DNA of 64,000 nucleotides from contig JAGPXD010000001.1 in NCBI GenBank assembly GCA_020746995.1, forward strand, positions 6,386,001-6,450,000, read 5' to 3'. Origin of the DNA: Plectosphaerella cucumerina (lineage: Eukaryota > Ascomycota > Sordariomycetes > Glomerellales > Plectosphaerellaceae). A program made the translations under genes and the position numbers. Position 1 is the stretch's first letter, and each line of letters begins with the position of its first letter. This document shows, piece by piece, positions 21,655-33,246 of this stretch. Under the pieces are notes generated by a model. The model worked only from the letters and a program-made list of their open reading frames with translations, ran no database searches and was not told the DNA's origin.

Positions 21655-24265
21655 ATGGCCAGCAACAAGAACAAGAGGGCTTCTGCCCCCAACGATTCGC
21701 CCCCCGACTTACAGATCCTCGGCGACGAGATCACCCTCCAACCGAGCGGATACTTCGAGCCATCGACACGGAAGGATGAGAAGGAGGAGGCATTGATGGA
21801 GCACATGGCTCGCTTCCGCTCCGAGCCACTGCAGTACGTCCCGTCGAAACCAATTGCACCACCACCTCCACGTACTAACCCATTCGTTTCCCAGGTTCCT
21901 CCGCGAAGTCTCCCTGCACGTATCCGGCGAAGGATGGCGTGCCTACGACGATGTCATCGGCCAACCCCTCTTCTACCCGGGCTTCACCGACAAGATGAAG
22001 GACTCCGTCCTGACGGCACCACTCCTCCGCAACAAGATCATCGAGCTCGCCGAGAAGCGCGTCGCTGTCGAGGAGAAGGAGGGCCTGCTTGACAAGGACG
22101 CAAAGGATTACTCGCTGAAGCGCGCCAGGCGGCGCTCCGTCATCGAGGCGGGCATCCAGGAGGTCGCCGAGAAGATGACGGACGAGATGATTTGCAAGTT
22201 CGAGAGCAAGACGTTCATCCGCGGCGCCTACTATCTGTGCACGCAGCTCACACTCCGCGCCTACCACCAGGGCATCCACGTGTCTAGCGAGGAGGTGCTG
22301 CGGCTGCGCAAGGTGGCCCTCGAGGCGCAGAAGAAGAAGCAGAGCATCGTCTTCCTGCCATGCCACAGGTCGCATCTCGACTACGTATCGCTGCAGCTCA
22401 TCTGTTACCGTCTTGGCCTCGGACTCCCCGTCGTGGTGGCTGGCGATAACCTCAACTTCCCTCTCGTGGGGACCTTCCTCCAGAACGCCGGCGCCATGTG
22501 GATCCGCAGGTCCTTTGGCGACGACCAGCTGTACGCCACCCTCGTGCAGACCTACATCGACACTCTGCTGCAGCAGGGCTTCAACTTCGAGTGTTTCATC
22601 GAGGGTGGTCGGTCCAGGACAGGCAAGCTGCTGCCGCCCAAGTTTGGCATTCTGAACTTCGTGCTGGACAGTATCTTGTCGGGGCGCACCGAGGACACCA
22701 TCATCTGCCCTGTCAGCACACAGTACGACAAGGTCATTGAGACAGAGGGCTACGTGACGGAGCTACTGGGCGTACCGAAGAAGAAGGAGAACCTGGCCGA
22801 CTTTTTGACCGGGGGCTCTTCGGTACTCTCTTTGCGACTCGGTCGTGTGGACGTGAGGTTCCACGAACCGTGGAGCCTGAGGGGCTTCATCGACGACCAG
22901 CTCACGAAGCTATCTCGTGCACCCTCGAGTCTCAACCTTGATGTCAAGGATCCGAACAACACGGCTATCCGTCATAAGCTGCTGCGAACACTCGGTTACC
23001 AGGTTCTGTCGGACATCAACGATGTGTCGGTCGTCATGCCCACGGCGCTCATCGGCACTGTCCTTCTGACTCTCCGAGGCCGTGGTGTGGGCAAAGCGGA
23101 GCTGGAGAGGCGTGTCCGCTGGCTCACAGAGCGGGTGAGGGCAAAGGGCGGTCGCGTTGCTCATTTTGGCAATGCGCCGCTGTCTGATATCATCGATCGT
23201 GGCCTGGAGGTTCTTGGCAAAGATCTGATCGGTGTCATCAGCGATCTGCCCGAGCCCACTTACTTTGCGGTTGACAGGTTCCAGCTGTCCTTCTACCGGA
23301 ACATGACCATTCACCTCTTCATCTCAGAAGCCATCGTCAGCGCAGCTCTCTACACCAAGGTCAAGCAGGGCGGAGGGCCCTCTATGCAGGACATCCCATA
23401 CGACGAGCTGGTCAGCCAAATCCAGTTTCTGTCCTCGCTCTTCCGCGGCGAGTTCATCTTCCCGAGTGAGGGTCTCGCGGCCAACCTGGACAAGACCCTG
23501 CGTGGACTCGAGCAGGACGAGGTGCTCACGGTCACGCGGGACGATCAAGGCAAGGCCATCAAGGTCGGACTCCACGTGCACGAGAGGAACGCAGGTCGCG
23601 AGAACTACGATTTCTACTGCTTCCTCATTTGGCCATTTATCGAGGCTAGTTGGCTGGCGGCAGTGTCCCTAATGGGACTGACGCCCCTGCTCGACGAGAA
23701 GGAGGAGATCTGGCTCGATGTTGGCAAAGCGCAGGGAAGCGCCCAGCTGGTAAGTCGAGCACCGAGTCACAGCCCTGTCCGTTACTGACAATTTGCGCAG
23801 CTCGGCAAGACGCTCTATCACCAGGGTGACCTAAGCTACTTTGAGGCCGTCAACAAGGAGACACTCAAGAACTCATACCAGCGCTTCGAGGAAGAGGGCA
23901 TTGTGCACGTGGTCAAATCCAAGGACCCCAAGGTACAACCGCGCCTGCGCCTCGCGGCCGAGTGGCGACCTCCTCGTGCGTCGCCGTCCGGCGCGCTCAT
24001 CGCCAGCGGCCGGCTCTGGGACTTTACGGAGAAGATTGCCTCGAGCCGCCGCGAGGGCAAGAACCGGCGCGACGGCGCCACCGTCAGCACGCGCGTGCTG
24101 CGTCTGACGGACGTGCTGGGCGCGCAATTGTACGAGGAGGCGAAGAAGCCAGACGCCAAGGGCGTGTTTGCGCCGACACTTAGCCGCGAGGAGGACAAGC
24201 AGCTCAAGAGGAGCATCAAGGAGCGGAGGAGGAGGCGGTCTCTCGAGGGCCGGGCGCATCTTTAG
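21655..24265 (+). CDS. Glycerol-3-phosphate / dihydroxyacetone-phosphate acyltransferase (PlsB/GNPAT type)
   Basis: Transfers an acyl chain from acyl-CoA to the sn-1 position of glycerol-3-phosphate or DHAP, the first step of glycerolipid or ether-lipid synthesis. Three exons (introns 21834-21894 and 23750-23800) give 832 aa. The acyltransferase block shows motif I HRSHLDY (His about residue 217), motif II-like GAMWIRRSF, motif III FIEGGRSRTGKLLPPKFG (about residue 290) and motif IV with CPVSTQYDKVIE. This set is the GNPAT/PlsB family, not the yeast Gat1/Gat2 family. Long C-terminal alpha region follows, and the protein ends in RAHL; AHL fits the PTS1 consensus, as expected for a peroxisomal DHAPAT. 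Shares a divergent promoter with POP4 and is convergent with pantothenate synthetase (122 bp gap). Confidence 0.92.
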
Positions 24266-24387
24266 GTCTGATGTTGTCATTAGTTTATACTCGTCGTGGC
24301 TTATTTTTTTGAGATATCCAGCCGTGAACCGGTGTTCCGCGGCCCATCTATATGCAATGCAAGACAGCAATCCAAACAATTGAGCGC

Positions 24388-25641
24388 CTATGCTTCTCTC
24401 GGCTTGAGGATGATGTTGTCGATGAGCCGGACAGCGGGGCCGCCGCTGTGGCCAAGGTCCTCGCCGGGCTGGGGGTCCTCGACTGGCAGCATCTTGACGG
24501 CGCCGCTGAGGATGGCGCCCTTCGTTGGGTCGACGTTTTCGATTTCCTCCATGGTGTCGGGGTCCGAGAGCGCAATGTAGTCGACTTCAAAGAGAACTCT
24601 CTGGCTGGCAGGGAGGCTCTGCTGCTCATTTAGGACGGAAGACGCAAGGTCGTTGGCGGCGCCGAGGATGGCTTTCCGGTCGAGCTTCCCAGCGGCGTGC
24701 TCAGCTTCAGCGGCCTTCAATGCGCGGTTCAGGACTGTGGCGGCCTTCCGTCTCCGCTCGCCGAGGTAGACGTTACGCGAGCTTAGAGCCAGACCATCAG
24801 GCTCGCGGATGGTAGGGCCGACAACAACCTCGATGGGCATCATAAAGTCCCTGACAAGACGGCGGATGACAACGGTCTGCTGGACGTCCTTCTGGCCAAA
24901 GTAGACTCTGTCAGGCTGAACAGCGTTGAAGAGCTTGGTGCAAACGGTGGCGACGCCGCGGAAGAAGGTCGGGCGGGTGGTTCCCTCGAGCAGGGAAGCA
25001 AGGGGCGTGATATTGATGAAACTGCCGTCCGAGTGGACCTCCTGGCCAGGGAAGCCCTCGGGGTACATCTCGGGCGTGGTGGGGGCAAAGACAGCAGCGA
25101 CGCGGCCGAGGGCGGCGCCGTCATCGGCGAGCTCGCGGTCCAGGGCGGCCAGGGCGGCGACGTCGGTGTCCCAGGTGACGGGGTAGGAGGCCAGGTCCTC
25201 CTTGATGCCGAACTGGGCGGGGTTGACGTAGATGGAGACGACGACCTCGTGGGACTCGTGGACGGCCTGGCGGATGAGGGAGACGTGGCCGGCGTGCAGG
25301 GCGCCCATGGTGGGGACGAGGGAGACTGTGCGGCGGTTTTCGGCGTGAGGACGGCGCCAGGCGCGGAGCTGTTGGACGGTGCGGAGGACGCGGATGGATG
25401 TGCCCGGGATGGTGTCGGGGCCCTTGAAGTTGAAGCGGCCTGAGGGTTTGCAGGCCTGGGAGGGCGCTGAGGAGGATATGAACCTGACCATGGTGGCGCA
25501 GGGAGTAAGTGAGGGTCGGATTGTGGCGGAGGGAGTGGTTCTTGAGGTGAGGTGTGGTCTAGATGTCCAGGTCGTTGCTGAGCGGGCGTGGGTGAGGGAG
25601 GCACGCGACCGCGGTGATGACCGGATGGAACGGGACAACAT
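24388..25641 (-). CDS. PAN6: Pantothenate synthetase (pantoate--beta-alanine ligase)
   Basis: ATP-dependent condensation of pantoate and beta-alanine, the last step of vitamin B5 and hence CoA synthesis. Single exon, 417 aa from the first ATG. Family blocks are VPTMGALHAGHVSLI (the HIGH-type ATP site, HAGH), VVSIYVNPAQFG, GVATVCTKLFN, YFGQKDVQQ and GLALSSRNVYL (the KMSKS-equivalent SSRN). The catalytic core begins near residue 70. A second in-frame ATG at 25491 lies in a perfect gccaccATGg context, while the 50 residues before it are rich in Arg, Ser and Thr with no acidic residues, like a mitochondrial presequence. Leaky scanning could give mitochondrial and cytosolic forms (inference). Confidence 0.95.
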   Translation of the reverse strand: MLSRSIRSSPRSRASLTHARSATTWTSRPHLTSRTTPSATIRPSLTPCATMVRFISSSAPSQACKPSGRFNFKGPDTIPGTSIRVLRTVQQLRAWRRPHAENRRTVSLVPTMGALHAGHVSLIRQAVHESHEVVVSIYVNPAQFGIKEDLASYPVTWDTDVAALAALDRELADDGAALGRVAAVFAPTTPEMYPEGFPGQEVHSDGSFINITPLASLLEGTTRPTFFRGVATVCTKLFNAVQPDRVYFGQKDVQQTVVIRRLVRDFMMPIEVVVGPTIREPDGLALSSRNVYLGERRRKAATVLNRALKAAEAEHAAGKLDRKAILGAANDLASSVLNEQQSLPASQRVLFEVDYIALSDPDTMEEIENVDPTKGAILSGAVKMLPVEDPQPGEDLGHSGGPAVRLIDNIILKPREA

Positions 25642-28099
25642 TGGGTGGGACGTGGACGCCTACGTCCTCATCAAGCGGGAGAAGAGAGGAAAAGGGTCTG
25701 GGCCGAGAAAAAGCCTCAATGGCTGTATATAAAGGGCGTTTTTCGTGATGGTTTCTGCTGCGGATATTTGGGGACGAAGCCAAGAAGGGAGTTGAGGTGA
25801 GGTAGCTCGATAATTACCGAGGGTCTCGGTGAGTTCGGTGAACCCCGTTTGATGACTAAGCACTAAGCTCGCCATCATCAAGTTCCATCACTCAAGAAGC
25901 CCTTCGATCTTTCGATAGCTGCATCTCGTCCTACCACTCCCCTCCGCGCGTGCGACAGTCGATTCCGCATTACCACTCAGACAGACGGCCTCGCGTGAGA
26001 CATGTCCGTGATGCCATGTGCGAGTCCGAGTCCGGGGCGAAGAGGCCGACGGATGAGGTGCATTAGCTCGTCGATATCGAAAGATCCAGGAGATCGAGGC
26101 CCCCCCTTCGGACAACGGGTGCCCGCATGTGGCTGCCGCAAAGTCACCGACGGGGGGATGCAGATGAGCGGACGGGCCATGTCGGGATAAAGAAGTCACC
26201 ACCTGTCACCAGCCCGGCCGGGGAAGCAAGATCGGGGTTGAATGTTTGCCTGCCGCCCGTGGGGGAACACCGATGTCGCTTGATGATAGCCTGCCCCCGC
26301 GTGTGGTGCACCAGGCTGCCGGGCCCTTACTGGCAGGCGCAGACACAAGAAGCTGATGACCCGCGGGAGAGGGGCCCTCTTGTCTTGATGGCTTCGCTTC
26401 GTGCACGCCACCGGGTCAGACACGCCGGCCGGTGTGAAATGTGGTGCTACTAGGGGACTCGACAGGATTCGACCACGCCATCAGCAGTTGGCGACGCACG
26501 GCAGCGGGGATGAGAGACAAGCGCTGGACGGGCAGGCAGGCAGGGGCCGTCGTGCAGTGCCAGTGATCCGGACAATGTGCCAGTGGTCAGCTTCGGGGTG
26601 AGCCTGACCAAGACAACACAAACCGCAGGCGGGTTTCAGTCGTCGCTTGATGATGGGAGGGCTGCGACGGGATTCAAGTTGTTAGGCAGCTCGGGCGTCT
26701 TGGCGTGAATGAGGAGGGTTCCGGAACGGACAAGTCCCGACAGGAGCAGGGGTCTGATCGGCAGGGCACTGGCACATCACATCGGCCGCGCGCGACGGGC
26801 GGCAGTGCGCTCAAGCTCGTGGCATGTCTCCATCGCGTGGCTTCTAGCGTGTGAGGTGACGCATCCTCATCAACTTTCCATGATCCAAGACCATGTCGCC
26901 CACCGCTCAGAATAGAGAAACAGAGGCACCTGATTTAAGGTCTCTCTCCCAACTTTAGTTGTCGATCACGGAACGGGCGATGCTGCCGCGGGCAGGGGAC
27001 AGACATGTCTCCGGCGACTGAGGCAAGCCAGGTCCGAGTCATACCCTTTGTCTCCTCGAGCCGGACAGGGCCATGTGAAACGAGACTCGTCCAAAGTCAC
27101 GGCCGCTCCCTCGCCGTCCCCCATAGAAAATAAACATAAACTCCTTCGAGACGGCGCGCTGCGGGGACTTTTTCCCACCCATCCATCCCGCGACAGATCG
27201 GCCGTGGGAGCTCAGATCCCCCGACGTCCCGGGACTGTCCACCGCCGGCACTTGGAGGCGGGCAGACGGGCAGAGGAGGTCTGTCCGTCGTTTCGGACAC
27301 GCACGGCTGCGCCTCCCGGGGGAAGGCGAAGCCGAGGCACTCCAGGTTTCCAGGCTTGTTGGTCCTCTTCCCCGGACACCTTGCGGGATACCTTAGGCGA
27401 GGTGTTAATGTTTTGGGAGTGCGGGCGGCTTCCATGCTCGAGGTCCTAAAAACAGACTCGGGCAAGGAAAGGGAGCAGATGAGACCGGGGCGGGATAACA
27501 TGAGATGGGATGGGAAGGGGTCTGGGATCTGGCGAATATGGGCAAGACTGTTTGTGTCGCCGCACTGGTTCTTGTTCAAGTCGAGGAAGAAGGGGGGGTA
27601 TTACGAGCTTAGCGTTGAGGAGAGTCTTGTCTGCGGGGGCAATCTCATGAAATAAGCCGCATGGCGAGCACGACAGGGCGGGATATGCCACGATTATCGT
27701 GTCTTGCGGATCGGCCACAGGTGCATGCGGCCATCTTCCAGGCACCATCTGCACTAACAGCCTGCTGGATTGAAGGAATGCGGCAGCTGCTTGGCCTTAA
27801 AAAGTGGAAACCCACGCTGTGCGCCGCATCCGCTTGAAGAGCAAGACTGGAAGAGGTACCTACGTGTCACTGTGGGCGCCCACGAGTTACAGTGTCCAGC
27901 CAGGTGTCAGGGCTGCGACGCCGATTCCCACCCGCCAAGTCGCCATTTCCCCACATGGCGTCGGCAGGACCACTCACAGTCGTGCATGCGCCGACTGGAA
28001 GGGGAAGAAGGGGGGCCACAGAGCCACAGACAGACACTGGAGAAGATCAGAAGAAAAAGGGCCCCGCGGCCAAGCACCAAACGGGACTGGGCACCTCCT
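25642..28099. other. Long intergenic region, no gene seen
   Basis: About 2.5 kb of GC-rich DNA between divergent genes. A tatataaa element at 25726-25733, 85 bp upstream of the pantothenate synthetase ATG, may serve that gene. Several open frames exist on both strands but none has a recognisable domain. Its length fits the large upstream region of a regulatory gene. Confidence 0.55.
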
Positions 28100-28387
28100 T
28101 CCTCCGGTTCCCGTCTCCATTAACCTCGCTCCGTCCTGCCGTCAATCCCATCGCTCGACTGCAAAACGACAGTTTCTCCCGAGCCGCCGCCCGCCCAACG
28201 CCAACTTTACCCTCGCCTCCTTTTGCTTTCCCATTTTCACCCGACCACCTGTCCCCAGACGGACGCACGCACTGCACGCCTTCGTTCGCTTTCCCCGTGT
28301 CGATTCATTCCGCTTCTCTCGTCGTCTCTTCCACAACGACCATCGCGACCTGCCCTGGAGTGCGCCCACCAACACCCCCCGGTACTC

Positions 28388-28441
28388 ATGCCTGGCCTCT
28401 TCAATCCCATCATCATCGACCCATTCCCGCCCCGCCGGTAA
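28388..28441 (+). other. uORF 1 (17 codons)
   Basis: ATG at 28388 and TAA at 28439-28441, encoding MPGLFNPIIIDPFPPRR. It lies in the probable leader of the regulator at 29057 and ends 616 bases before it, leaving room for reinitiation. Confidence 0.45.
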
Positions 28442-28733
28442 TTCCCGACCGCCAGACCACCACACCACGACGCTTTCCCCCTCGAACGCGCCGACACGCC
28501 CAGACGACGCCGACCGCCGCGACCGACGACAGCATTACCGCCGTCTTTCGCGAACGATCCCGTCGAAAGCGCGCGACCGTAAGAGTGTCGATCATTTCGA
28601 GGCGCATACCGGTCGCACAATTGAACGACACCCGTCGATCCCTTGCCCGCGGCAGCCATTGGAAGGAATCCCTGCGACGGACCTGCAGCACGACTCCGAC
28701 TCTGACACGACTTTGCACCCTCGTTTTGTCTTG

Positions 28734-28748
28734 ATGCCTCTGACCTGA
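28734..28748 (+). other. uORF 2 (4 codons)
   Basis: ATG at 28734 is followed by three codons and TGA (MPLT). It lies 309 bases before the regulator's start codon. Confidence 0.4.
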
Positions 28749-29056
28749 GCGCCCTCGACACCTTTACATCCCGGCCTTCAGGACCAAACCTCTCCACTCC
28801 GCTTAAACCGATATCGCGAGGCCGCGTCTCCCACCAGAGACGTTGAACCGTAGCGCTGGAAGCTTTCCTCGCCTCGCCCATCCAATTCGATACCTCCTTG
28901 GACCTCGTCTTCCCCTACGTCCACTGCAACAAACCACGTAATACCGTCGAACCTTTCGATAGACCTTGGTCGACCTGCAGCGCGAGCGACGACGACGACG
29001 ACCGCTCCTCGTCCGACTTTCTCCTCTTTGACTCCACCGACGACCACGACGACGCT

Positions 29057-31520
29057 ATGAATTTGCCCAGCTCTCACATCAATCGCGGAGGAAGCCTCGG
29101 CTCCCTGACGCCCGTCCGGGACCTCCTCTGCACGACGCCCCTCAGCGGAAAGAAGGGCAAGGGCTCCGGTGTCACGAATCCAGTGCCGACAAAATCTAGA
29201 AGAGTGCGCACCGGCTGCCTCACATGCCGCGAACGGCATCTAAAATGCGACGAGGGCCTGCCCGACTGCCTCAACTGCCGAAAGAGCAATCGGCATTGCA
29301 AAAGAGGAGTACGGCTAAATTTCATAGACATACAAGTCAAGCAGCCGCCGCGCCTTCTGCCACCCACCCCCGACTGGTCGGTGCAGTTCCAGGACGACTC
29401 GCGACACATCGCGTCAGAGTACGTTGGCGGCATCGAGCGCTATGCCCACCTGCCCAAGGTCTCGGAGGAGCCTGCCGTTCCCGCCGCACCTGCACACAAC
29501 CACATCCATTCGCACATGCACGCCGGTCATCTGGATGCCACGCTGCGTCACCAGGCGCACTTCCAGCCCCAGGGCCAGGCCGTCCTTGACAGGTCCGGCT
29601 CTGGCAATTCGCGCTTCTTCCCGCCATCTACCCCTCCGACGACCACATACGGCTACCACGGTGCCAACGCCATGAGCTCAGACACGCGCCCTCTTGTCGA
29701 GGGTCCTCCTCTGCGCCACGACAACCCGTTCCCTACGCCTCAGACGTCCACTCACCCCGCCATGTTCTACCCGATGCAGGACTCTTTCGGCATCAGGAGG
29801 GAGGACATGACAAGGTCCCACGGTCACAGGAACAGCGACGCATCGAGCGCAGCCTCTGTTGCACAACTGGCCACTGGCCCGCCCTCGAGCTTCCGCGGTG
29901 TCACCCACGGCCACCTTGCCCAAGACGGCATGATGACGCCCCCACCTAGCGAGAAGGCCGCCGTCGCTGAAAGAGACCACCTCAACTCGGAAGAGGAGAT
30001 GTACTACATGCAGGTCTTCGTTGAGGAGGTCGGTGTCTGGATGGACTCTCTCGACAGGGACAAGCACTTCAGCCACATCATGCCCTACTCATCACTCAAG
30101 TCGCCCATGCTGCTCAACGCTTTCCTGGCCTGCGGGCTTAAGCACCTCACCCTGACGAACCCCGACTGGAAGGATGACAAGGCTCTCTACTACTACGATA
30201 CGGCCACCACGCAGCTCCTTCGCAGCCTGCAGAACCCAGATCGCAACACGGCTGAGTGCGCCACCACCGCCGTCGTCCTCAACGTGTACGAGGTCATGTC
30301 CGAGAAGCCCGGCCAGTCAGTCCGCATGCACCACATCGCCGGTGCGCGGGCGCTCATCCGCGAATGCGGCTGGGATGCCCGCTCGACTGGCGTCGGCGCC
30401 GCCTGCTTCTGGCTCAACATCGGCATGGAGGTTCTCAGCTGCCTGGCCTTCAACTGGCAGACCTCGTGGGACCCGGACCAGTGGGGCCTGGATCTCGACT
30501 TTGCGAGCAACGCCCCCGAGAAGCGCGATGCCGATGGCACCTGTGCCGCCGGTTTTGGCAAGGAGGAGGAGTGGGTGCACCGCATCTTCTACATCGTGGC
30601 CAAGATTGCCAACTTCAGGGCCACGGCGCCAAAGTTCCAAGAGTCGAGCCCCCACGACGAGCAGATCCAGCGCGGGAGCCGCCTGGCGCAGTGGCAGGAG
30701 CTCAAGAGGCTGTGTGATCGGTGGAACAACGCCTGCCCTCGGACCATGCACCCGCTGGGCTACGTTCAAGCGACGCAGGTCAAGTCTAGGTCTGCTTTCC
30801 CCAATGTCTGGTAAGTTGAGCACTCTTTGCTTCCTGATGATTTCGCTCCTTCTAACGCAAGGCAGGTTGATCAAGCGCGCGGCCACCATTGGTCGCCTCT
30901 TCTACCACACTGCTCAGTGCGTGCTGGCCCAGACGAACCCGATGGAGCCCAGCAAGGGATCCGAGGAGATGCGTGTCCTGCAGCTCCACCACGCTCACCA
31001 GGTTTGCGGCATCGTTGCCCACAGCCGTGACCGCGGTGTTGGCTCTGTTGCCATCCGGTGCCTGGCCGTTGCTGGTGCCGTGCTCACCAGTCCTCGCGAG
31101 CAAGAGGAGGTCCTCCACATCCTGCGCCGCATCCATGTCGAGAGCGGCTGGCACCTCGGCACTGTCACGGACGAGCTGAAGAAGACGTGGGGCTGGGTGC
31201 CCGGCGGTGACGTCTCGCGCGGGCACACCCCAGGATCCATGCAGATGAGCATGGTGCCGTCAATGCCGGAATCTAGGGCCCCTGTTGGTGGACTTCACGG
31301 TCTCTCGAACCGAGTCTTCGACCCTACCGGTGTTGCCATGTCGGCGCCCAACTCCTTCTCCGAGGCGACCGCTATGTCGCAGGCGCCACAGTCCCAGCCT
31401 GCGCCGAGCCGGGTGAATCCCCTGTCCTCCGCCGACTTCAGCCTCCCGAACCACCCATACCAGAACTGGTACGAGCCCCCGAACCGGTCAAGCTCGTACG
31501 CCTCGCAACCCTTCCTGTGA
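29057..31520 (+). CDS. Zn(II)2Cys6 transcription factor with Fungal_trans_2-type domain
   Basis: Nuclear regulator of 802 aa from two exons (intron 30811-30865, with a ctaac branch site). The zinc cluster occupies residues 54-81 (CLTCRERHLKCDEGLPDC and on), followed by a basic stretch CKRGVRLNFIDIQVK, a variant typical of the moc3/ARCA-like C6 proteins rather than Gal4. Residues 100-320 are Pro/His/Ser-rich and probably disordered. From about residue 310 an all-helical domain follows (EEMYYMQVFVEEVGVWMDSL, then MLLNAFLACGLKHL), matching the Fungal_trans_2 (DUF3468) arrangement. The C-terminus is again low complexity. ATG 29057 is the first ATG after the upstream frames and precedes the zinc cluster by 53 residues. 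Target genes unknown. Confidence 0.92.
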
Positions 31521-32099
31521 GACGTCTCTCTGGCGTATTTGAAAACATACATTGGGATCGGCGTTCTGGTACACGAGCCGCGGCAACCATGGCATTGACG
31601 ACATGACGGAACTATTTGCATCTTGCGCCTCCTTTGCGATTCTTGCTTCTCTTATTCGGTTCTCTCAGTGCTGGGGCTTTGCTCTATAGCAACAGTTGCG
31701 GCACTGGCTGCCCATGATTGACGGTTCCTAGCCATGCATTCATATCCTAGAAAATGCGTTCTTTGGAGGCGGATTCGAGGTTTTGTTCGGCGCTCGGACA
31801 GGGTGAATTGGGCCTCTGTGCGGCATGCCCGTTTCCGGATTCTTGTGTTTCTTGCTTGTCTGTGGCTGGCGTTGCTTCATTTTGCGCGGAACACTGGGAC
31901 TTTTGGTGTGTGTTGTGTGTACGGGACAGCGTGGCTGCGGCCATCTCATCTATAGTGCCCTCATCTCACAGGGCTGCTCTGCGGCAAGTTACGGGCACGC
32001 CCGCCCGGTTGGTTCTATACAATGCTGCATATGCATCTGTGCTCTACTTGTTTGACGTCTATGCGTGTCTTCTGCAAACGTTTCTACCCCATGAGAACT
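31521..32099. other. Convergent 3' flanks, no gene seen
   Basis: 579 bp between convergent stop codons. Some open frames cover it on both strands, but they are short and cysteine-rich without a signal peptide or splice partner. Confidence 0.5.
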
Positions 32100-32990
32100 T
32101 CACGGGAAAGGCTTGATGCCGAACAGGTTGTAGGGGAAGTTCTCAAGCGTCTCCAGCTCGTGGGCCCAGCCGTCGCCAACCTCGCCGACGAGGTGGACAT
32201 CGACCTCGCCCGCCTCAAAGGTGCGGCCTGCAAGCACGTCGGGCTCGCGGCCGGCGTAATGGGCCTTGAGCATCTTATGCGGGACCCAGACGACGCGCAT
32301 GCCGGCGCGGCGTCCGGCCTCGACGCCGGGGACTGAGTCCTCGAAGACGAGGCATTCCTCGGGTGTGATGGGCTTCTCGCCCTCGGGGAGGGACTCGTTG
32401 ACGGCGCGCAGGGCGAGGAGGAAGATGTCCGGGTGAGGCTTGCCGCGGCCGACGGGGATGCGGGGGTCATCGCCCTTGATGCGACGGTTCTCGGGGAAGA
32501 CGTCGAAGAGGGGGCCGAGGTGGTCGGTCTTGATGCGGAAGTTTGTGGTGTTGGAGGAGGTGGCGAGGGCGATGTGGACGCGCTGGCCATCGGCACCGGC
32601 GGCCCAGTTGCGAGTACGGTCGAGGGTCTGGAGGAGCTCGGGGACGCCGGGGAGGGGCCCGGCGGTGGGGAAGAGCTCGGCTTGGGCGGCGGCGTTTTCG
32701 GCGTTGTACTGCTCCGGGGGGATGGGGAGCTGAGCCCACTCGGCGAAGATGGCGGTGGCTTGGGGGCCGGGACGGCCCTGGAGGCGGGCCTTGATGGACC
32801 AGGGGAGGGAGGGCTTGCCGTAGCGGTGGAGGACGGTGTTGATAGCGGTTGTGTAGAGGTCCTCGGTGTTGAGGAGGAGGCCGTCCATGTCGAAGAGGCA
32901 GGCCCTCACGGGGGGGAAGCTGGGAGGGTCAGCGGGGGACGAATTGGCATGAGAGGGAGAGGCTTACTCTTCGGGGGCTCTGGCGGGCAT
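32100..32990 (-). CDS. HAD-superfamily phosphatase (HDHD1 / glycerol-3-phosphatase-like)
   Basis: Phosphatase acting on small phosphorylated metabolites; relatives dephosphorylate pseudouridine-5'-phosphate, glycerol-3-phosphate or 2-deoxyglucose-6-phosphate. Two exons: a 23-base first exon 32990-32968 (MPARAPE plus two bases) and 32919-32100, giving 280 aa. The short first exon is easy to miss; without it the protein would lack an ATG-supported N-terminus before the nucleophile. HAD motif I is FDMDGLLLNTED (Asp18 and Asp20), motif II is ALATSSN, the motif III lysine is in GRGKPHPDIFL, and motif IV is CLVFEDSVPGVEAGRRAGM. A C1-type cap lies between I and II. It starts 256 bp from the divergent TPR gene. 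Confidence 0.9.
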
Positions 32991-33246
32991 TTTGGCGGTG
33001 AGATTGTCGATATCTAGTATGGTTCCGTATGAGATGGTCGATTTTTTTCCCTGGACGATGTCTCACGTTGAGATGGTGGTTGCGACGGAGTCACCAAGTC
33101 GATGCGGGGGAGGGGTCGAGGGGCGATAAGATAAGCTCAGGAACGGCTGTGCTTATGTCATCATGTGCAAACTCCGAACTGGCCGCCTGCAGGGACAACC
33201 TCAGTTGCCAACTTTTGCCTCAGCATCAAGCACCACACTCATCGAA

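Larger units (their letters stand above)
28100..29056 (+). promoter_or_regulatory. Pyrimidine-rich 5' leader of the second Zn2Cys6 regulator
   Basis: From about 28090 the plus strand becomes rich in C and T and nearly free of ATG for 950 bases, up to the start codon at 29057. That composition matches long fungal 5' untranslated leaders. It carries two very short upstream reading frames (28388-28441 and 28734-28748) and a (GAC)n tract near 28988-29003. The transcription start is not determined. Confidence 0.5.

Noticed and set aside
26400..26520. Possible tRNA (ggattcgacc resembling a B box)
   Set aside because: No matching A box or cloverleaf could be drawn around it.
27770..28748. Open frames of 280-314 codons on the plus strand upstream of the regulator
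   Set aside because: They rely on non-ATG starts, are Arg/Pro/Ser/Thr-rich low complexity and lie in a pyrimidine-rich leader.
28898..29056. N-terminal extension of the second Zn2Cys6 protein
   Set aside because: The extended frame begins with TTG and has no upstream ATG in frame; 29057 is the first ATG.
31734..32336. Cysteine-rich small frames between the convergent regulator and HAD genes
   Set aside because: Several frames on both strands are equally open. None begins with a good signal peptide; the region fits 3' untranslated sequence.
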